Below, piece after piece: positions 1 through 8,528 of a stretch of DNA of 64,000 nucleotides. Under the pieces are notes generated by a model. The model saw only the letters and a list, made by a program, of their open reading frames with translations. It searched no databases and was not told where the DNA came from. Position 1 is the stretch's first letter. Each line of letters starts with the position of its first letter. Made by a program: the position numbers and the translations under genes. The DNA comes from Occallatibacter savannae (lineage in GTDB: Bacteria; Acidobacteriota; Terriglobia; Terriglobales; Acidobacteriaceae), in assembly GCF_003131205.1 (NCBI RefSeq), contig NZ_QFFY01000003.1, positions 186,001 to 250,000 on the forward strand, read 5' to 3'.

Positions 1-470
1 CCGGTGAGGAACACGTCGGTGAGGCACTTACGACGAACGGTATATCCGTTTTGAGAAACTCCTATCTGCCGCTGGAACGGGGCGGAGCAAGGGTATGGCT
101 CGCAGGGCTCGACGATCCGGTGTGCGGGAGGCCTGATCCAGACCTAGCGATTCCAGCTTCAATTCGAAACCGGGCGGGCGAGCCTGTCATCCTGATGTGT
201 CATGCGCCAGACTTCGTTGACGAGTTGCGGGATCATCCCGCGGGGCGCGCGATTTCACTTGTACTCAGCGGGCATACGCATGGAGGACAGATTCGGCTGC
301 CCTTCGTGGGCGCACTTCATTTGCCGCCGGGCGGCCGTAACTACGTCGAAGGCATGTTCCAAGTCGGCGCGATGCAGCTATATGTGAACCGCGGCATCGG
401 CAGCGTCGGAGTGCCGTTCCGATTTGACTGCAGACCGGAGATCACCATCTTCACGCTTCGTTCTGTCTGA
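1..470 (+). CDS. Metallophosphoesterase, C-terminal part (cut by window edge)
   Basis: The reading frame is open from base 3 at the window edge to the TGA at 468-470, so the N-terminus is missing and the TTG at 51 need not be the start. The visible part has the histidine motif GHTHGGQ, which supplies metal ligands in calcineurin-like phosphoesterases, and a preceding segment (VILMCHAPDF) that fits the other conserved histidine strand. The C-terminal NRGIGSVGVPFRF-type stretch resembles YkuE-like enzymes, a membrane-associated metallophosphoesterase group; that subgroup call is inference. The gene ends 9 bp before the convergent secreted-protein gene. Substrate unknown. Confidence 0.85.
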   Translation, partial: GEEHVGEALTTNGISVLRNSYLPLERGGARVWLAGLDDPVCGRPDPDLAIPASIRNRAGEPVILMCHAPDFVDELRDHPAGRAISLVLSGHTHGGQIRLPFVGALHLPPGGRNYVEGMFQVGAMQLYVNRGIGSVGVPFRFDCRPEITIFTLRSV

Positions 471-479
471 GGGTCGGAA

Positions 480-1538
480 TCAGTGCGTCGCAGGCGGGTT
501 GTTGAGCGCCTGCGGCTGCGTGCCCGGAGCGATCTGTTCCATAGGCAGTTCAAGCGCGAAGACACTGGAGTCGCCTTGATCAGCGTGGACCCACATGCCA
601 TGGAATGCCTGCCGGAGGCCGGGGTGCTGTGCGAGGAGCGCGGTCATGATGTCTGTAACCTGCTTGCGGGCCTCTGTAGGGGTTCTGAGTTGCGCCGTCT
701 GCGTCGGGTTCGGAATGTAGTGGACATCGAGATCGAGTCCACCGAACTGGGTCGTCGTATCGACCGCACTAAGGCTATACGAAGCTCCCTGCGTGTTGAG
801 GCTTGTCTGCGATTTGTCAGCAGGAAAGTCCTTGGGATGGGCTTGCTGAGCTTCCTGCTGCAGCTTCTGCAGGTTTGGGCTGGAGAGGAAGTCCACAGGA
901 CTTAGGAGCGCTTCTGCGATGTGGTAGTAAAGCCACGCTGTCCAATCATCTTTCATCTGGGCGTATCTACGCGCTGAGGTCCAGTACCAAATTCCATCGT
1001 GATCGGCGTGAATCATCGGCTTGGCGTAGAAGCCGGCAAGCTGCCATTGATTCCCTGGCGCGCTGGCCAGAATCAGAGCAATCTGCTGCGGGTCTTTCAC
1101 ACCCGTTGCGTGCAGAATGGCAAGCGCGTAAGTGCCGGGAGGAATTCCGTTGAAGGTGAGGACAACGATTGGCGAACCGCAGAAGAATTGCGTGCGTTCG
1201 GCGCCGGGCGCGTCTTTTGAAGCATCAAGCAGGTAAACAGAATCGACCGTCATGGTCGCCGTCTGAATCTGCGGCTTCAGCGCCGTGACGGATGCGGCGA
1301 TGCCATCGAAATCCGATGCAATGGCCGGCAGGATCTTTGCGCGCAGAGCCTGCGTGTCGCCGCTCTGCACGATGGCACCGATCGTGCGAGCCTCGCCCAT
1401 GAAGGTCGAGCGCTGTGCCGCAGTCATCTGAGATTGAGTTGTGCAAGTAGCGCCGTGGAGGCTCGGCGTCAAGACGGCAACGGCCGCACACGCAGATACA
1501 AGGAGGGTGCGACGCAAGGATTCCTTTTTCACGAACAT
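480..1538 (-). CDS. Secreted protein of unknown function
   Basis: Encodes 352 residues with a clear signal peptide at about residues 1-29 (basic start, hydrophobic core, Ala-rich end), so the product is probably exported. I recognise no enzymatic motif. The mature part is mostly helical-looking, with Trp/Tyr-rich stretches around the middle (IWYWTSARRY, WTAWLYYHI) and a Pro-rich C-terminal tail. The start ATG at 1536-1538 follows an A/G-rich stretch. It is convergent with the phosphoesterase gene upstream on the plus strand. Function not assigned. Confidence 0.8.
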   Translation of the reverse strand: MFVKKESLRRTLLVSACAAVAVLTPSLHGATCTTQSQMTAAQRSTFMGEARTIGAIVQSGDTQALRAKILPAIASDFDGIAASVTALKPQIQTATMTVDSVYLLDASKDAPGAERTQFFCGSPIVVLTFNGIPPGTYALAILHATGVKDPQQIALILASAPGNQWQLAGFYAKPMIHADHDGIWYWTSARRYAQMKDDWTAWLYYHIAEALLSPVDFLSSPNLQKLQQEAQQAHPKDFPADKSQTSLNTQGASYSLSAVDTTTQFGGLDLDVHYIPNPTQTAQLRTPTEARKQVTDIMTALLAQHPGLRQAFHGMWVHADQGDSSVFALELPMEQIAPGTQPQALNNPPATH

Positions 1539-2355
1539 GCTCTCGTCCAGCGGGTTGGAGTAGGAAAGAACCGCTACTTACTCAGATGCGAGTTGATGGC
1601 GCGGAGAAGTGCCTCTCGTTTTTGGAGTAAGCGAGAAGCGGAGTGCGGCGATCGCGCGTTGTAGCCGATGCGAGGTCGGCTGCCGCGGACCGGTGTGCGC
1701 CGATCGATCTCAGATTATGAACTGAAACCTTCTACAAACCCCTACAAACAATGGATTTCCGGGTAATTCTTACCGGAATTGCGTAGGAAGTTCTCGCTAC
1801 AAAGATCCTTCTCGCGCCTGTGCAATTTTGTTGCTGGAATGGGGTTGTTGGGCTGCTCTGAACGTGAAATATTTCTTGAAAGCTTTTAGCGATTGGTTGC
1901 CTCAGCCTGGAAGTTTTTGAGTCGATGCACAGCCGTTCGATCAGATGGCTCGTTTCGACGTAGGAGTGTCAGGCTGTGGCGCGGGGAAAGCCGGAAGATT
2001 AGGTGGACCCGCTAAGTTGAACCAGAGGTTGCTGGGTAGTATTCTCAGGCGTTTCGCGCCTTGTGTCTCAGAACAGCCCTTTACAGCTCACTTTCTGCGT
2101 TCTCGATTTGATGGGAACGTAAGCGGAATACCAAGCCGCACAGGATATCCCTGTCTCCGGCGACCACGCGCGCTGAGAACACGCAGAGTTCTCAGCGCAG
2201 ATGACGAGAAGACGATTGGAGCAGCGACTCATCAGAAGCCGAAATCTGACGAGCGGGGATCGTAAACAACAACAGAGCGAACGCGTTGGGCCCACTGATG
2301 GGTGAGGCACCTGAAACGGCAACGAAGAGTAACCCATTCTTACGAGAAGGTACTG
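1539..2355. other. Intergenic stretch, no supported gene
   Basis: About 800 bp between a minus-strand and a plus-strand gene. Small open frames exist (for example 1945-2265) but lack family resemblance and a ribosome site. A near-palindrome around 1758-1776 (CCGGGTAA, TTC, TTACCGG) is the only local structure I noticed. It presumably contains the promoters of both flanking secreted-protein genes. Confidence 0.5.
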
Positions 2356-3370
2356 ATGAAAATCCCGCAGAACATTTGCATCGCAATTCTCCTATTTGTC
2401 TCGATGGCGATCCCATCTCTCGCAAGCGTCGTCGTGAACACCCCTACGAACGGCAGCACTGTGCAATCTCCTTTCAGTTTGTCTGCATTCACGTCGCTGT
2501 GCTCGGGGCAACAAGTCATCACGACCGGCTACTCGCTCGATAACAGCACCAACGACACGTTCTTCCAGGCGCCTGCGATCACGACGTCTGTGTGGGCGCC
2601 TGCGGGGGGACATACCCTGCATGTGAAGGCCTGGGGGGGCTTCAGGAGCGGTCTGCGTGACCGACGTAGCCATCATCGTGGGCAATTCGTCGTCTGTCCC
2701 GGCCAACACTTCGAACGTCAGCAGCCTGCAGACATTTGGAGGCTGGCTGTCCGTGCATGATGGCGGAACGCCTGGAAGCTCAAATGGCTGGTCTGCGGTG
2801 GTCAGTTCTCCCTCTCGCACCGGAGCCGCGCGGAAGTTTGCGATGAACTACTCGTATTATGGCGGGCAACGCTATAGCCTTTCGTTTGGCGACGACGCAG
2901 CTGCTACGAATTTCGTTCTCGACACGTGGGTGTTCATTCCGAATGGAGACGACAACCTGAAGACGCTGGAACTCGACACGAACCAGGTGATCGGAACTGG
3001 AGCGACGGTTATTTACGGCATGCAGTGCGACGGGTGGAGCGGCACGTGGGACGTCGCTGTGAACAAGGGTTCTGCGACGAGTCCGTGGAATACGTGGGCA
3101 CATACCTCGGCGCCCTGCAACCTGCAAAGCTGGGGCAAAAACGAGTGGCACCACATCCAGCTTAGCTACTCGCGGAACGACACGGGATGGATCACGTACA
3201 AGTCGGCCGCAGTGGACGGAGCGTCGAGTCCGATCAATATGACCGTGCTCGGAGCCTACATGCTGGGTTGGGGCCAAACGCTGCTGGTGAATGTTCAGAT
3301 CAATGGAGCGACGAGCGGAAGCGGGTCGGCTGAGGTCACCCTGGATAATCTGACGATTCAAAGGTGGTAG
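2356..3370 (+). pseudogene. Secreted Ig-like/lectin-like protein, frameshifted at a G7 run
   Basis: An ATG at 2356 with a good ribosome site (GAGAAGG, 2344-2350) opens a protein with a signal peptide (about residues 1-22) and an Ig-like beta-sandwich (about 23-90). The frame changes at seven consecutive Gs, 2633-2639. Reading six Gs instead joins the N-terminus smoothly to the downstream frame (ending TAG/TGA-free to 3370), giving about 337 residues with a second beta-rich domain that looks like a concanavalin-A/LamG-type fold. As written, the first frame would end at 2760 after unrelated residues. The break is either a sequencing error, a real inactivation, or slippage-controlled expression. 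Ligand unknown. Confidence 0.7.
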
Positions 3371-3557
3371 GCGAGGCGGCGAAATAAAGGCCCGCCGGCC
3401 CGTAACCTCCTCATTTTGCTCGCAGAATTCTGCCTCGTCGTTTTGCAGGTTAATTGCACCGAAAAGCGCACACTGATCTTGTAGTCCGATCCATCTCGAT
3501 ACGCACCGAAGCCTGATCCATGGCCTTTGGTCTCTGTTCACTGCTCTCTTGCTCTCT

Positions 3558-3641
3558 GATCACTGATCACTGACAACTGACAACTGGCAACTGGCAACTC
3601 GTAACTGGCAACTGACAACTGGCAACTGACAACTGGCAACT
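3558..3641. repeat. Degenerate 7-bp tandem array (GGCAACT/GACAACT type), 12 units
   Basis: Twelve consecutive heptamers can be read without gaps: two GATCACT units, then GACAACT and GGCAACT units with one CGTAACT variant. The array lies between the frameshifted secreted-protein gene and the Cys/His protein and ends about 25 bp before the latter's start. No direct evidence of function. It shares unit length, but not sequence, with the arrays at 4375 and 9754. Confidence 0.85.
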
Positions 3642-3665
3642 GATTCTTGTCCCTTGGAGCTTTCT

Positions 3666-4112
3666 ATGTTCACGACCTGCTCGCACACGCTCGAATCCGG
3701 CGCAACCTGCAACTCGCCCGCCGTCCGCGGTACCGCTCTCTGCTACCATCACACCCCGCGCGAAACCATCCGGCGCGCACCGCGTCGAGCGAGCGCCTCG
3801 TTTGAGCTTCCCGTTCTCGATTCGAGGAACTCGATCCTCTTCGCCACCAATGAGGTTCTTCAGCGCCTCGCCGAGGGCAGCATGAAACGCTCCGAGGCGG
3901 AAACCCTGCTCAGAGCTCTCAAGATGGCGACGCGCATCATGGGCGAGTTGGAACAGGAGTGCGACGAACCAGACTCCTTCTTCGACGATTCCGATCTCGG
4001 CGGGGCGGACCTCTCGGCCCGAACCGCGCCGAGGCCCGAACCCTCAACGCGCAAGGATGCTGCGAGGATGATCAGGAATTTAGGTCACGCAGCGCCGTCG
4101 ATCCGGAACTAA
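3666..4112 (+). CDS. Small protein with N-terminal Cys/His motif, unknown function
   Basis: The ATG at 3666 sits 6 bp after TTGGAG, a better start than the in-frame TTG at 3654. The 148-residue product begins with a compact cysteine/histidine segment (Cys at about 5, 15 and 26, followed by YHH), spaced like a small zinc-binding knuckle; metal binding is inference. A helical, acidic middle (about residues 60-105) and a low-complexity, polar C-terminus follow. It stands alone between two repeat arrays. I cannot name a family; a DNA- or RNA-binding role would be a guess. Confidence 0.6.
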   Translation: MFTTCSHTLESGATCNSPAVRGTALCYHHTPRETIRRAPRRASASFELPVLDSRNSILFATNEVLQRLAEGSMKRSEAETLLRALKMATRIMGELEQECDEPDSFFDDSDLGGADLSARTAPRPEPSTRKDAARMIRNLGHAAPSIRN

Positions 4113-4324
4113 GCCGCGCCTGCAGAGGAATATGACAAAGAACAGGTTCGTTTTTATTTCCACAAGTGGGGAGAGGGTACCCCACACGATGCACTGCCGA
4201 ATTGCTCTCACCTCTGGAGACATGGTTTGAATTCGCTCTTTCGTCCCGAGCTGTGCCCGTTCATCGCACAGAGTCATCATGCGATGAGCGGGCAGAACCC
4301 ACGAGCGGCAACGAAAGCCGGGTG

Positions 4325-4350
4325 CCCCATCCAAGCTCTGCTTGGGTGGG
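4325..4350. repeat. Dispersed hairpin, copy 1 (pairs with 9871-9896)
   Basis: Arms CCCATCCAAGC and GCTTGGGTGGG surround a 3-nt loop; one G-T pair replaces a Watson-Crick pair. The reverse complement of this copy is found at 9871-9896, again beside a heptamer array. Confidence 0.8.
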
Positions 4351-4374
4351 AACGAAACACTCAGCGAAGGCATT

Positions 4375-4437
4375 AGCTAAAAGCTAAGAGCTAACAGCTA
4401 AGAGCTAAAAGCTAACGGCTAATACCTAACAGCTGAC
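4375..4437. repeat. Degenerate 7-bp tandem array (AGCTAAN), 9 units
   Basis: Nine heptamers in phase: AGCTAAA, AGCTAAG, AGCTAAC, AGCTAAG, AGCTAAA, AGCTAAC, GGCTAAT, ACCTAAC, AGCTGAC. Variation is concentrated at the seventh base and increases towards the right end. On the other strand it reads (TTAGCTN)n, matching the array at 9754-9844. Confidence 0.88.
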
Positions 4438-4495
4438 GGGCACACCCTCCCAGCCACTCTCGCACTGCTACGATTCTCAGCAGGAGTAACGATAC

Positions 4496-7246
4496 TTGCG
4501 CGAGCACCTGGCCACGCTGCTGCAGGACTTCAGAAAACACGGCAGCGACATCGCAATCGTCCGCTACCAGGGTGTTCGCCGGCGCGAGACAACCTACGGT
4601 GAGTTGGCCCGGCTCGCTGGTCGATTCGCGGCTTTTTTAGAGGAGCGCGGAATCGGCAAGGGCGATCGCCTCCTCCTCTGGGCTGAAAACGGCGCCGAAT
4701 GGGTCGCAGCGTTCTATGGCTGCATGCTGCGCGGCGTCATCGCCGTGCCGCTCGATGCCTTCGGAAGCGCCGACTTCGCGCGACGGATAGCCGCCGATGT
4801 GAAGCCCAGGCTCGCCGTTGGCGACGCGAACCTGATGACGAAGCTTCACGACGAACTGGACATCACAGATCAGGCGTCCGGCCGCGAGCAGAGGACGAGC
4901 ATTCCCACCCTCTGTTTCGAGGACTGGGATGCTTCCCTGCCCCGGCACGAAGCTGGCCCGATAGATGGATTGTCGCGCGAGACTCCGCTCCAGATCCTCT
5001 TCACCTCCGGAACGACCGGAGATCCGAAAGGCATCGTTCACACCCACGGCAACGTTCTGGCGAGCGTCGGGCCGATCGAACAGGCTGCACAGAAGTATCT
5101 GCGCTACGAGAAGTACGTGCATCCGCTGCGCTTCCTGCACACGCTTCCGCTGAGTCACGTCTTCGGGCAGACAATGGGTCTGTGGATACCGCCCATCTTT
5201 GCAGCCGAAGTCCACTTCGACACGCGGCTCGTCGCTCCCCGATTGGTGGAGACCATCAGGCACGAGCGAATCTCCGTGCTCGCCGCAGTGCCGCGCGTGA
5301 TGGCGCTGATCAAGGCGCATCTCGAGAACACGGGCCGCGGCTTGGCGGAACGGATCGCCGCTTCGAAAGGAATGAAAGCGTGGAAGCGCTGGTGGGTCTT
5401 TCGAGACGTTCATCACAAGCTTGGGTTCAAGTTCTGGGCGTTGATCTCCGGCGGCGGCGCTCTGGCCGGACCTCTCGAGCAGTTCTGGAACGGCCTGGGA
5501 TTCGTTGTTGTCCAGGGCTATGGAATGACGGAGACGACAGCGCTCATTACACTCAATCATCCGTTCCACGTCGCGAGCGGCACAATCGGGAAGCCGCTGC
5601 CGGGCCGCGAAGTGAAGATCGGACCGGACGGCGAAGTCCTCGTGAAAGGGCCGATGATCTCAACCGCCACCTGGAGCGGCGGAGAGCTACGCCAGCGCGA
5701 AGATGAATGGCTCGCGACCGGTGACTTGGCCGAGAAACAGGCAACCGGAGAGTTGCGCTTCATGGGTCGCAAAAGCGAAGTCATCGTCACCGCAGCAGGC
5801 GTGAATGTGCATCCGGAAGATCTCGAAGCCGCTCTCGAAGCGCAACCCGAGATTGCCGCGAGCGCGGTCGTGGCGCTCGAAACCCCCGCAGGACCGGAGC
5901 CATGCGCCGTACTGGCAACACGAGGAGACGAGAAGAAAGCAGCAGAAGCAGTCGATCGCGCCAATGCAAGGCTGGCAGATTACCAGCGCGTTCGGCGCTG
6001 GATGATCTGGCCTGAGCCCGATCTGCCCCGAACCTCCACGGGAAAGGTGAGACGAAAGGTAGTTGCGGAGTGGCTCGCAAACAAATCGGCGCCTTCAGAA
6101 GTTGCATCTGGTGATGATGCTGGCCGCTCGTCTGCATTCAGAGGAGATTGGCTTTACTCCCTGGTCGCTGAGATCGCGGGTGAGCATCCGGTCGGCAACG
6201 ATGAGTTGCGTCTGAGCGAGGACTTTCATCTCGACAGCCTCGGACGCGTTCAGCTTGCCTCAGCCCTCGACGAGCGAATGGCAGACGCTCCAAAAGAGGG
6301 TTCGGTCGACGCTGCGCGCACTCTGGGCGACCTTCGTGCGCTGCTCGGCGCATCGCGATCGCGCGAAACCCTCGCTGAGCAATCTGCCGAAGCAGCGGGC
6401 AACTTAGGGCCAAAGGCTAGCGCCGCAACAGCCGCGCAAGGCAGCGCCGCAGATGATGCACGCAATCTGGCCGAGGCTCGTGCTGAGAATTCAGAGTCCG
6501 CACCTGCCACGATCGTCGAAACGCAAAGCGCTACGGAGAGAACAACGTTTCACTACCCGAAGTGGCCGTGGTCGAAGCCGATGCAGGGTATCCGCTCTGT
6601 GTTTCTTGAACTCGTTGCGCAGCCGTTCGTCTGGTTTCTCGGCAGTCCGCGCGTCACCAGGCCACGCGATCTGAACACGCACGAGCCGATGCTCATCATC
6701 TGCAACCACGTCACTGCGTACGATGGCGCGCTCGTGGAATACGGCTTGCCCGGCCCGATGCGCCGGAGAGTTGCAGCCGCGATGCTCGGAGAGATGCTGC
6801 AGGACTACCGCCGTTTTCGCAATCCAGAGACCGGAAGATTCATGCTCTTCGGTCCCGCAGCATACTGGCTTGTGACCGCGCTCTACAACGTCTTTCCGTT
6901 GCCGCGCAGGCGCGATTTTCAGAGAAGCTTTGCACACGCGGGTGAAGCGCTCGATCGCGGCTACAACTTGCTCATCTTTCCGGAGGGCACGCGCTCTCCC
7001 GCAGGCGAACTCGCGCCGTTCCGCCCTGGCATCGGGCTGCTTGTAAAGCAGGCACACGCTCCCGTGCTGCCCGTCGCGTTAAACGGTCTGGGCGAGTTGA
7101 AGGCGAAAGGGCGCGGATGGTTCCGGTCGGGAAAGCTGGAAGTTCGGATCGGGCAGCCGATGCGCTTCGGACCGCTCGAAAGCGAAGCAGAAATCACAGA
7201 GAAGCTGCATTCCGCGGTTGCAGAGCTTATGAAGAGCAACGGATGA
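4496..7246 (+). CDS. Acyl-AMP ligase / acyl carrier / 1-acylglycerol-phosphate acyltransferase fusion
   Basis: A 916-residue protein starting at TTG 4496 (AGGAG nine bases upstream). Domain 1 (about residues 1-530) is an ANL-family adenylating enzyme: the phosphate-binding SGTTGDPKG motif near 170, GYGMTE near 343 and TGDL near 409. Domain 2 (about 555-615) has DSLGRVQL near 578, the DSL serine that would carry phosphopantetheine in an acyl/peptidyl carrier domain. A low-complexity Ala/Glu linker follows. Domain 3 (about 700-916) is PlsC-like, with NHVTAYD near 737 and FPEGTRS near 827. The likely chemistry is activation of a fatty acid, loading on the carrier, and transfer to a glycerol or other hydroxyl acceptor at the membrane. 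It resembles Aas-type fusions but has a carrier domain between the two enzymes; acceptor unknown. Confidence 0.9.
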   Translation: MREHLATLLQDFRKHGSDIAIVRYQGVRRRETTYGELARLAGRFAAFLEERGIGKGDRLLLWAENGAEWVAAFYGCMLRGVIAVPLDAFGSADFARRIAADVKPRLAVGDANLMTKLHDELDITDQASGREQRTSIPTLCFEDWDASLPRHEAGPIDGLSRETPLQILFTSGTTGDPKGIVHTHGNVLASVGPIEQAAQKYLRYEKYVHPLRFLHTLPLSHVFGQTMGLWIPPIFAAEVHFDTRLVAPRLVETIRHERISVLAAVPRVMALIKAHLENTGRGLAERIAASKGMKAWKRWWVFRDVHHKLGFKFWALISGGGALAGPLEQFWNGLGFVVVQGYGMTETTALITLNHPFHVASGTIGKPLPGREVKIGPDGEVLVKGPMISTATWSGGELRQREDEWLATGDLAEKQATGELRFMGRKSEVIVTAAGVNVHPEDLEAALEAQPEIAASAVVALETPAGPEPCAVLATRGDEKKAAEAVDRANARLADYQRVRRWMIWPEPDLPRTSTGKVRRKVVAEWLANKSAPSEVASGDDAGRSSAFRGDWLYSLVAEIAGEHPVGNDELRLSEDFHLDSLGRVQLASALDERMADAPKEGSVDAARTLGDLRALLGASRSRETLAEQSAEAAGNLGPKASAATAAQGSAADDARNLAEARAENSESAPATIVETQSATERTTFHYPKWPWSKPMQGIRSVFLELVAQPFVWFLGSPRVTRPRDLNTHEPMLIICNHVTAYDGALVEYGLPGPMRRRVAAAMLGEMLQDYRRFRNPETGRFMLFGPAAYWLVTALYNVFPLPRRRDFQRSFAHAGEALDRGYNLLIFPEGTRSPAGELAPFRPGIGLLVKQAHAPVLPVALNGLGELKAKGRGWFRSGKLEVRIGQPMRFGPLESEAEITEKLHSAVAELMKSNG

Positions 7247-7253
7247 AAGCGGC

Positions 7254-8342
7254 CTACGCCGGCAAATCTCCGGCTGGTCCTTTCTGCTCGCTCGGCTCAG
7301 GGGATTTTGTCTTCTGGCTTGAATAGAACTCGAACGGCGCGCCGCGATGACCCTGGCATCGTGCATAGAGCTCAAGGCCAAGTGCCGTCGGAGTCAGATT
7401 CGCGGTCTGGGCGAACGAAAAGTACTTCGCCTTCTCGCGCGGTTCTAGAAGGCCGAGAATCGAGAGCTGGAGAATGTTGCGATCGATTTTGGAAAGATCC
7501 TTCGTGCCGGTCAGATGAATCATCTCGTCGGCGGTGCACATCAGCGGACTCGCAGAAACAGCGCCATTGGTGGCGAACACCTTCGGCGCTTTCGAACACG
7601 CCTCGACATAGAGCCGCGTATCGACTGTGGCCATCTCGGCGAGCAGATCCATGTACGGCAGGTTCGATTCGTCGTCGCCCGCTATGGTGCACGCGGTCGC
7701 AAGAATGCCGGCCCACAAGTTCTGCGTCGCGGTGTCTTCGGCCCAGGAGCCTTCTTTGACAACGCGAAGCACGACACTGGCAGGCGCATGCATCTGGTGG
7801 AAGTTAGCCTCGGCCGCCAGCATGATTTCGGCGCGATGTGCGATTGCGATCGCGTTCGGCACACGCATGTTACCCAGACCTTCGCGGAACAACAGATTCA
7901 ATTCCTGGGTTGCTGCTGGACAGATGCGGCGCAGAAACGCAAGAGCGCGCGAAAGACGGAACTCGCTGAGAATATCTGCCGGTTCTACACGCTCGCCTGC
8001 CTGCCATAGCCACAAATCCATGCACTCGGGCAGCACGAACGAGAGACCCATGCCGTCCTCTCCCCAGCGCACGGTGCGGGTCTCAATGGTGACCTGCTTC
8101 TCCGCGGAGTCGTCGGTGAGTTCCGGGTATACGAGCCGGACTGGATTGATCTCGCCTTCGGGCCAGCGCTCGCGGGTCACGAGATACATTCCGGTGGAGC
8201 TGATGTTCTTGACGATGTCGAGCCCGGGAGAAGAGCCTGTCCAGTGGATCGCCTCTAGACCGGGAACTTCGCGCCGTTCCGCACGCGCCTGAATCTCGTG
8301 TTCATGAGCAAACTTCTTCTCGAACCAGCTCCTCAGTGACAT
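7254..8342 (-). CDS. PilZ-domain protein with conserved unknown C-terminal domain, paralogue 1
   Basis: Encodes 362 residues. The N-terminal ~110 residues fit a PilZ domain, the cyclic-di-GMP receptor fold: RAERR (residues about 20-24) matches the RxxxR ligand motif and NISSTG the D/NxSxxG motif. The remaining ~250 residues are helical and match two neighbouring genes (8529-9653 and 10463-11533), ending in LYARCQGHRG. I recognise no known output domain there. Probably a cytoplasmic c-di-GMP effector; no TM segment or signal peptide is visible. It converges with the ligase/acyltransferase gene with a 7-bp gap. Confidence 0.85.
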   Translation of the reverse strand: MSLRSWFEKKFAHEHEIQARAERREVPGLEAIHWTGSSPGLDIVKNISSTGMYLVTRERWPEGEINPVRLVYPELTDDSAEKQVTIETRTVRWGEDGMGLSFVLPECMDLWLWQAGERVEPADILSEFRLSRALAFLRRICPAATQELNLLFREGLGNMRVPNAIAIAHRAEIMLAAEANFHQMHAPASVVLRVVKEGSWAEDTATQNLWAGILATACTIAGDDESNLPYMDLLAEMATVDTRLYVEACSKAPKVFATNGAVSASPLMCTADEMIHLTGTKDLSKIDRNILQLSILGLLEPREKAKYFSFAQTANLTPTALGLELYARCQGHRGAPFEFYSSQKTKSPEPSEQKGPAGDLPA

Positions 8343-8528
8343 CCTGCCCTCCTGGCGGCAGTTGCGGAACTCAAGGCTTCAGCTGAACCGACAGAGAATT
8401 GTTCCTGAGTGCATGCTACTCCCACAATTGCCTCTTCGTAACAGGGAGGTAATTACTTAGGCAGCAGCAGATTCCGTCCAATTTTGTTGGACTGATGTAC
8501 CCAAAGCCGATCTGCGTGGCCGGCGGCG

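Larger units (their letters stand above)
4113..4495. other. Intergenic region made largely of a composite repeat
   Basis: No gene seen. The right two thirds hold a hairpin (4325-4350) followed by a heptamer array (4375-4437), then the ribosome site of the ligase/acyltransferase gene (AGGAG at 4482-4486). The same hairpin-spacer-array arrangement occurs inverted at 9754-9900. Confidence 0.7.

Noticed and set aside
1945..2265. 106-codon ORF in the first intergenic stretch
   Set aside because: No ribosome site, no hydrophobic or family pattern; composition like neighbouring non-coding DNA.
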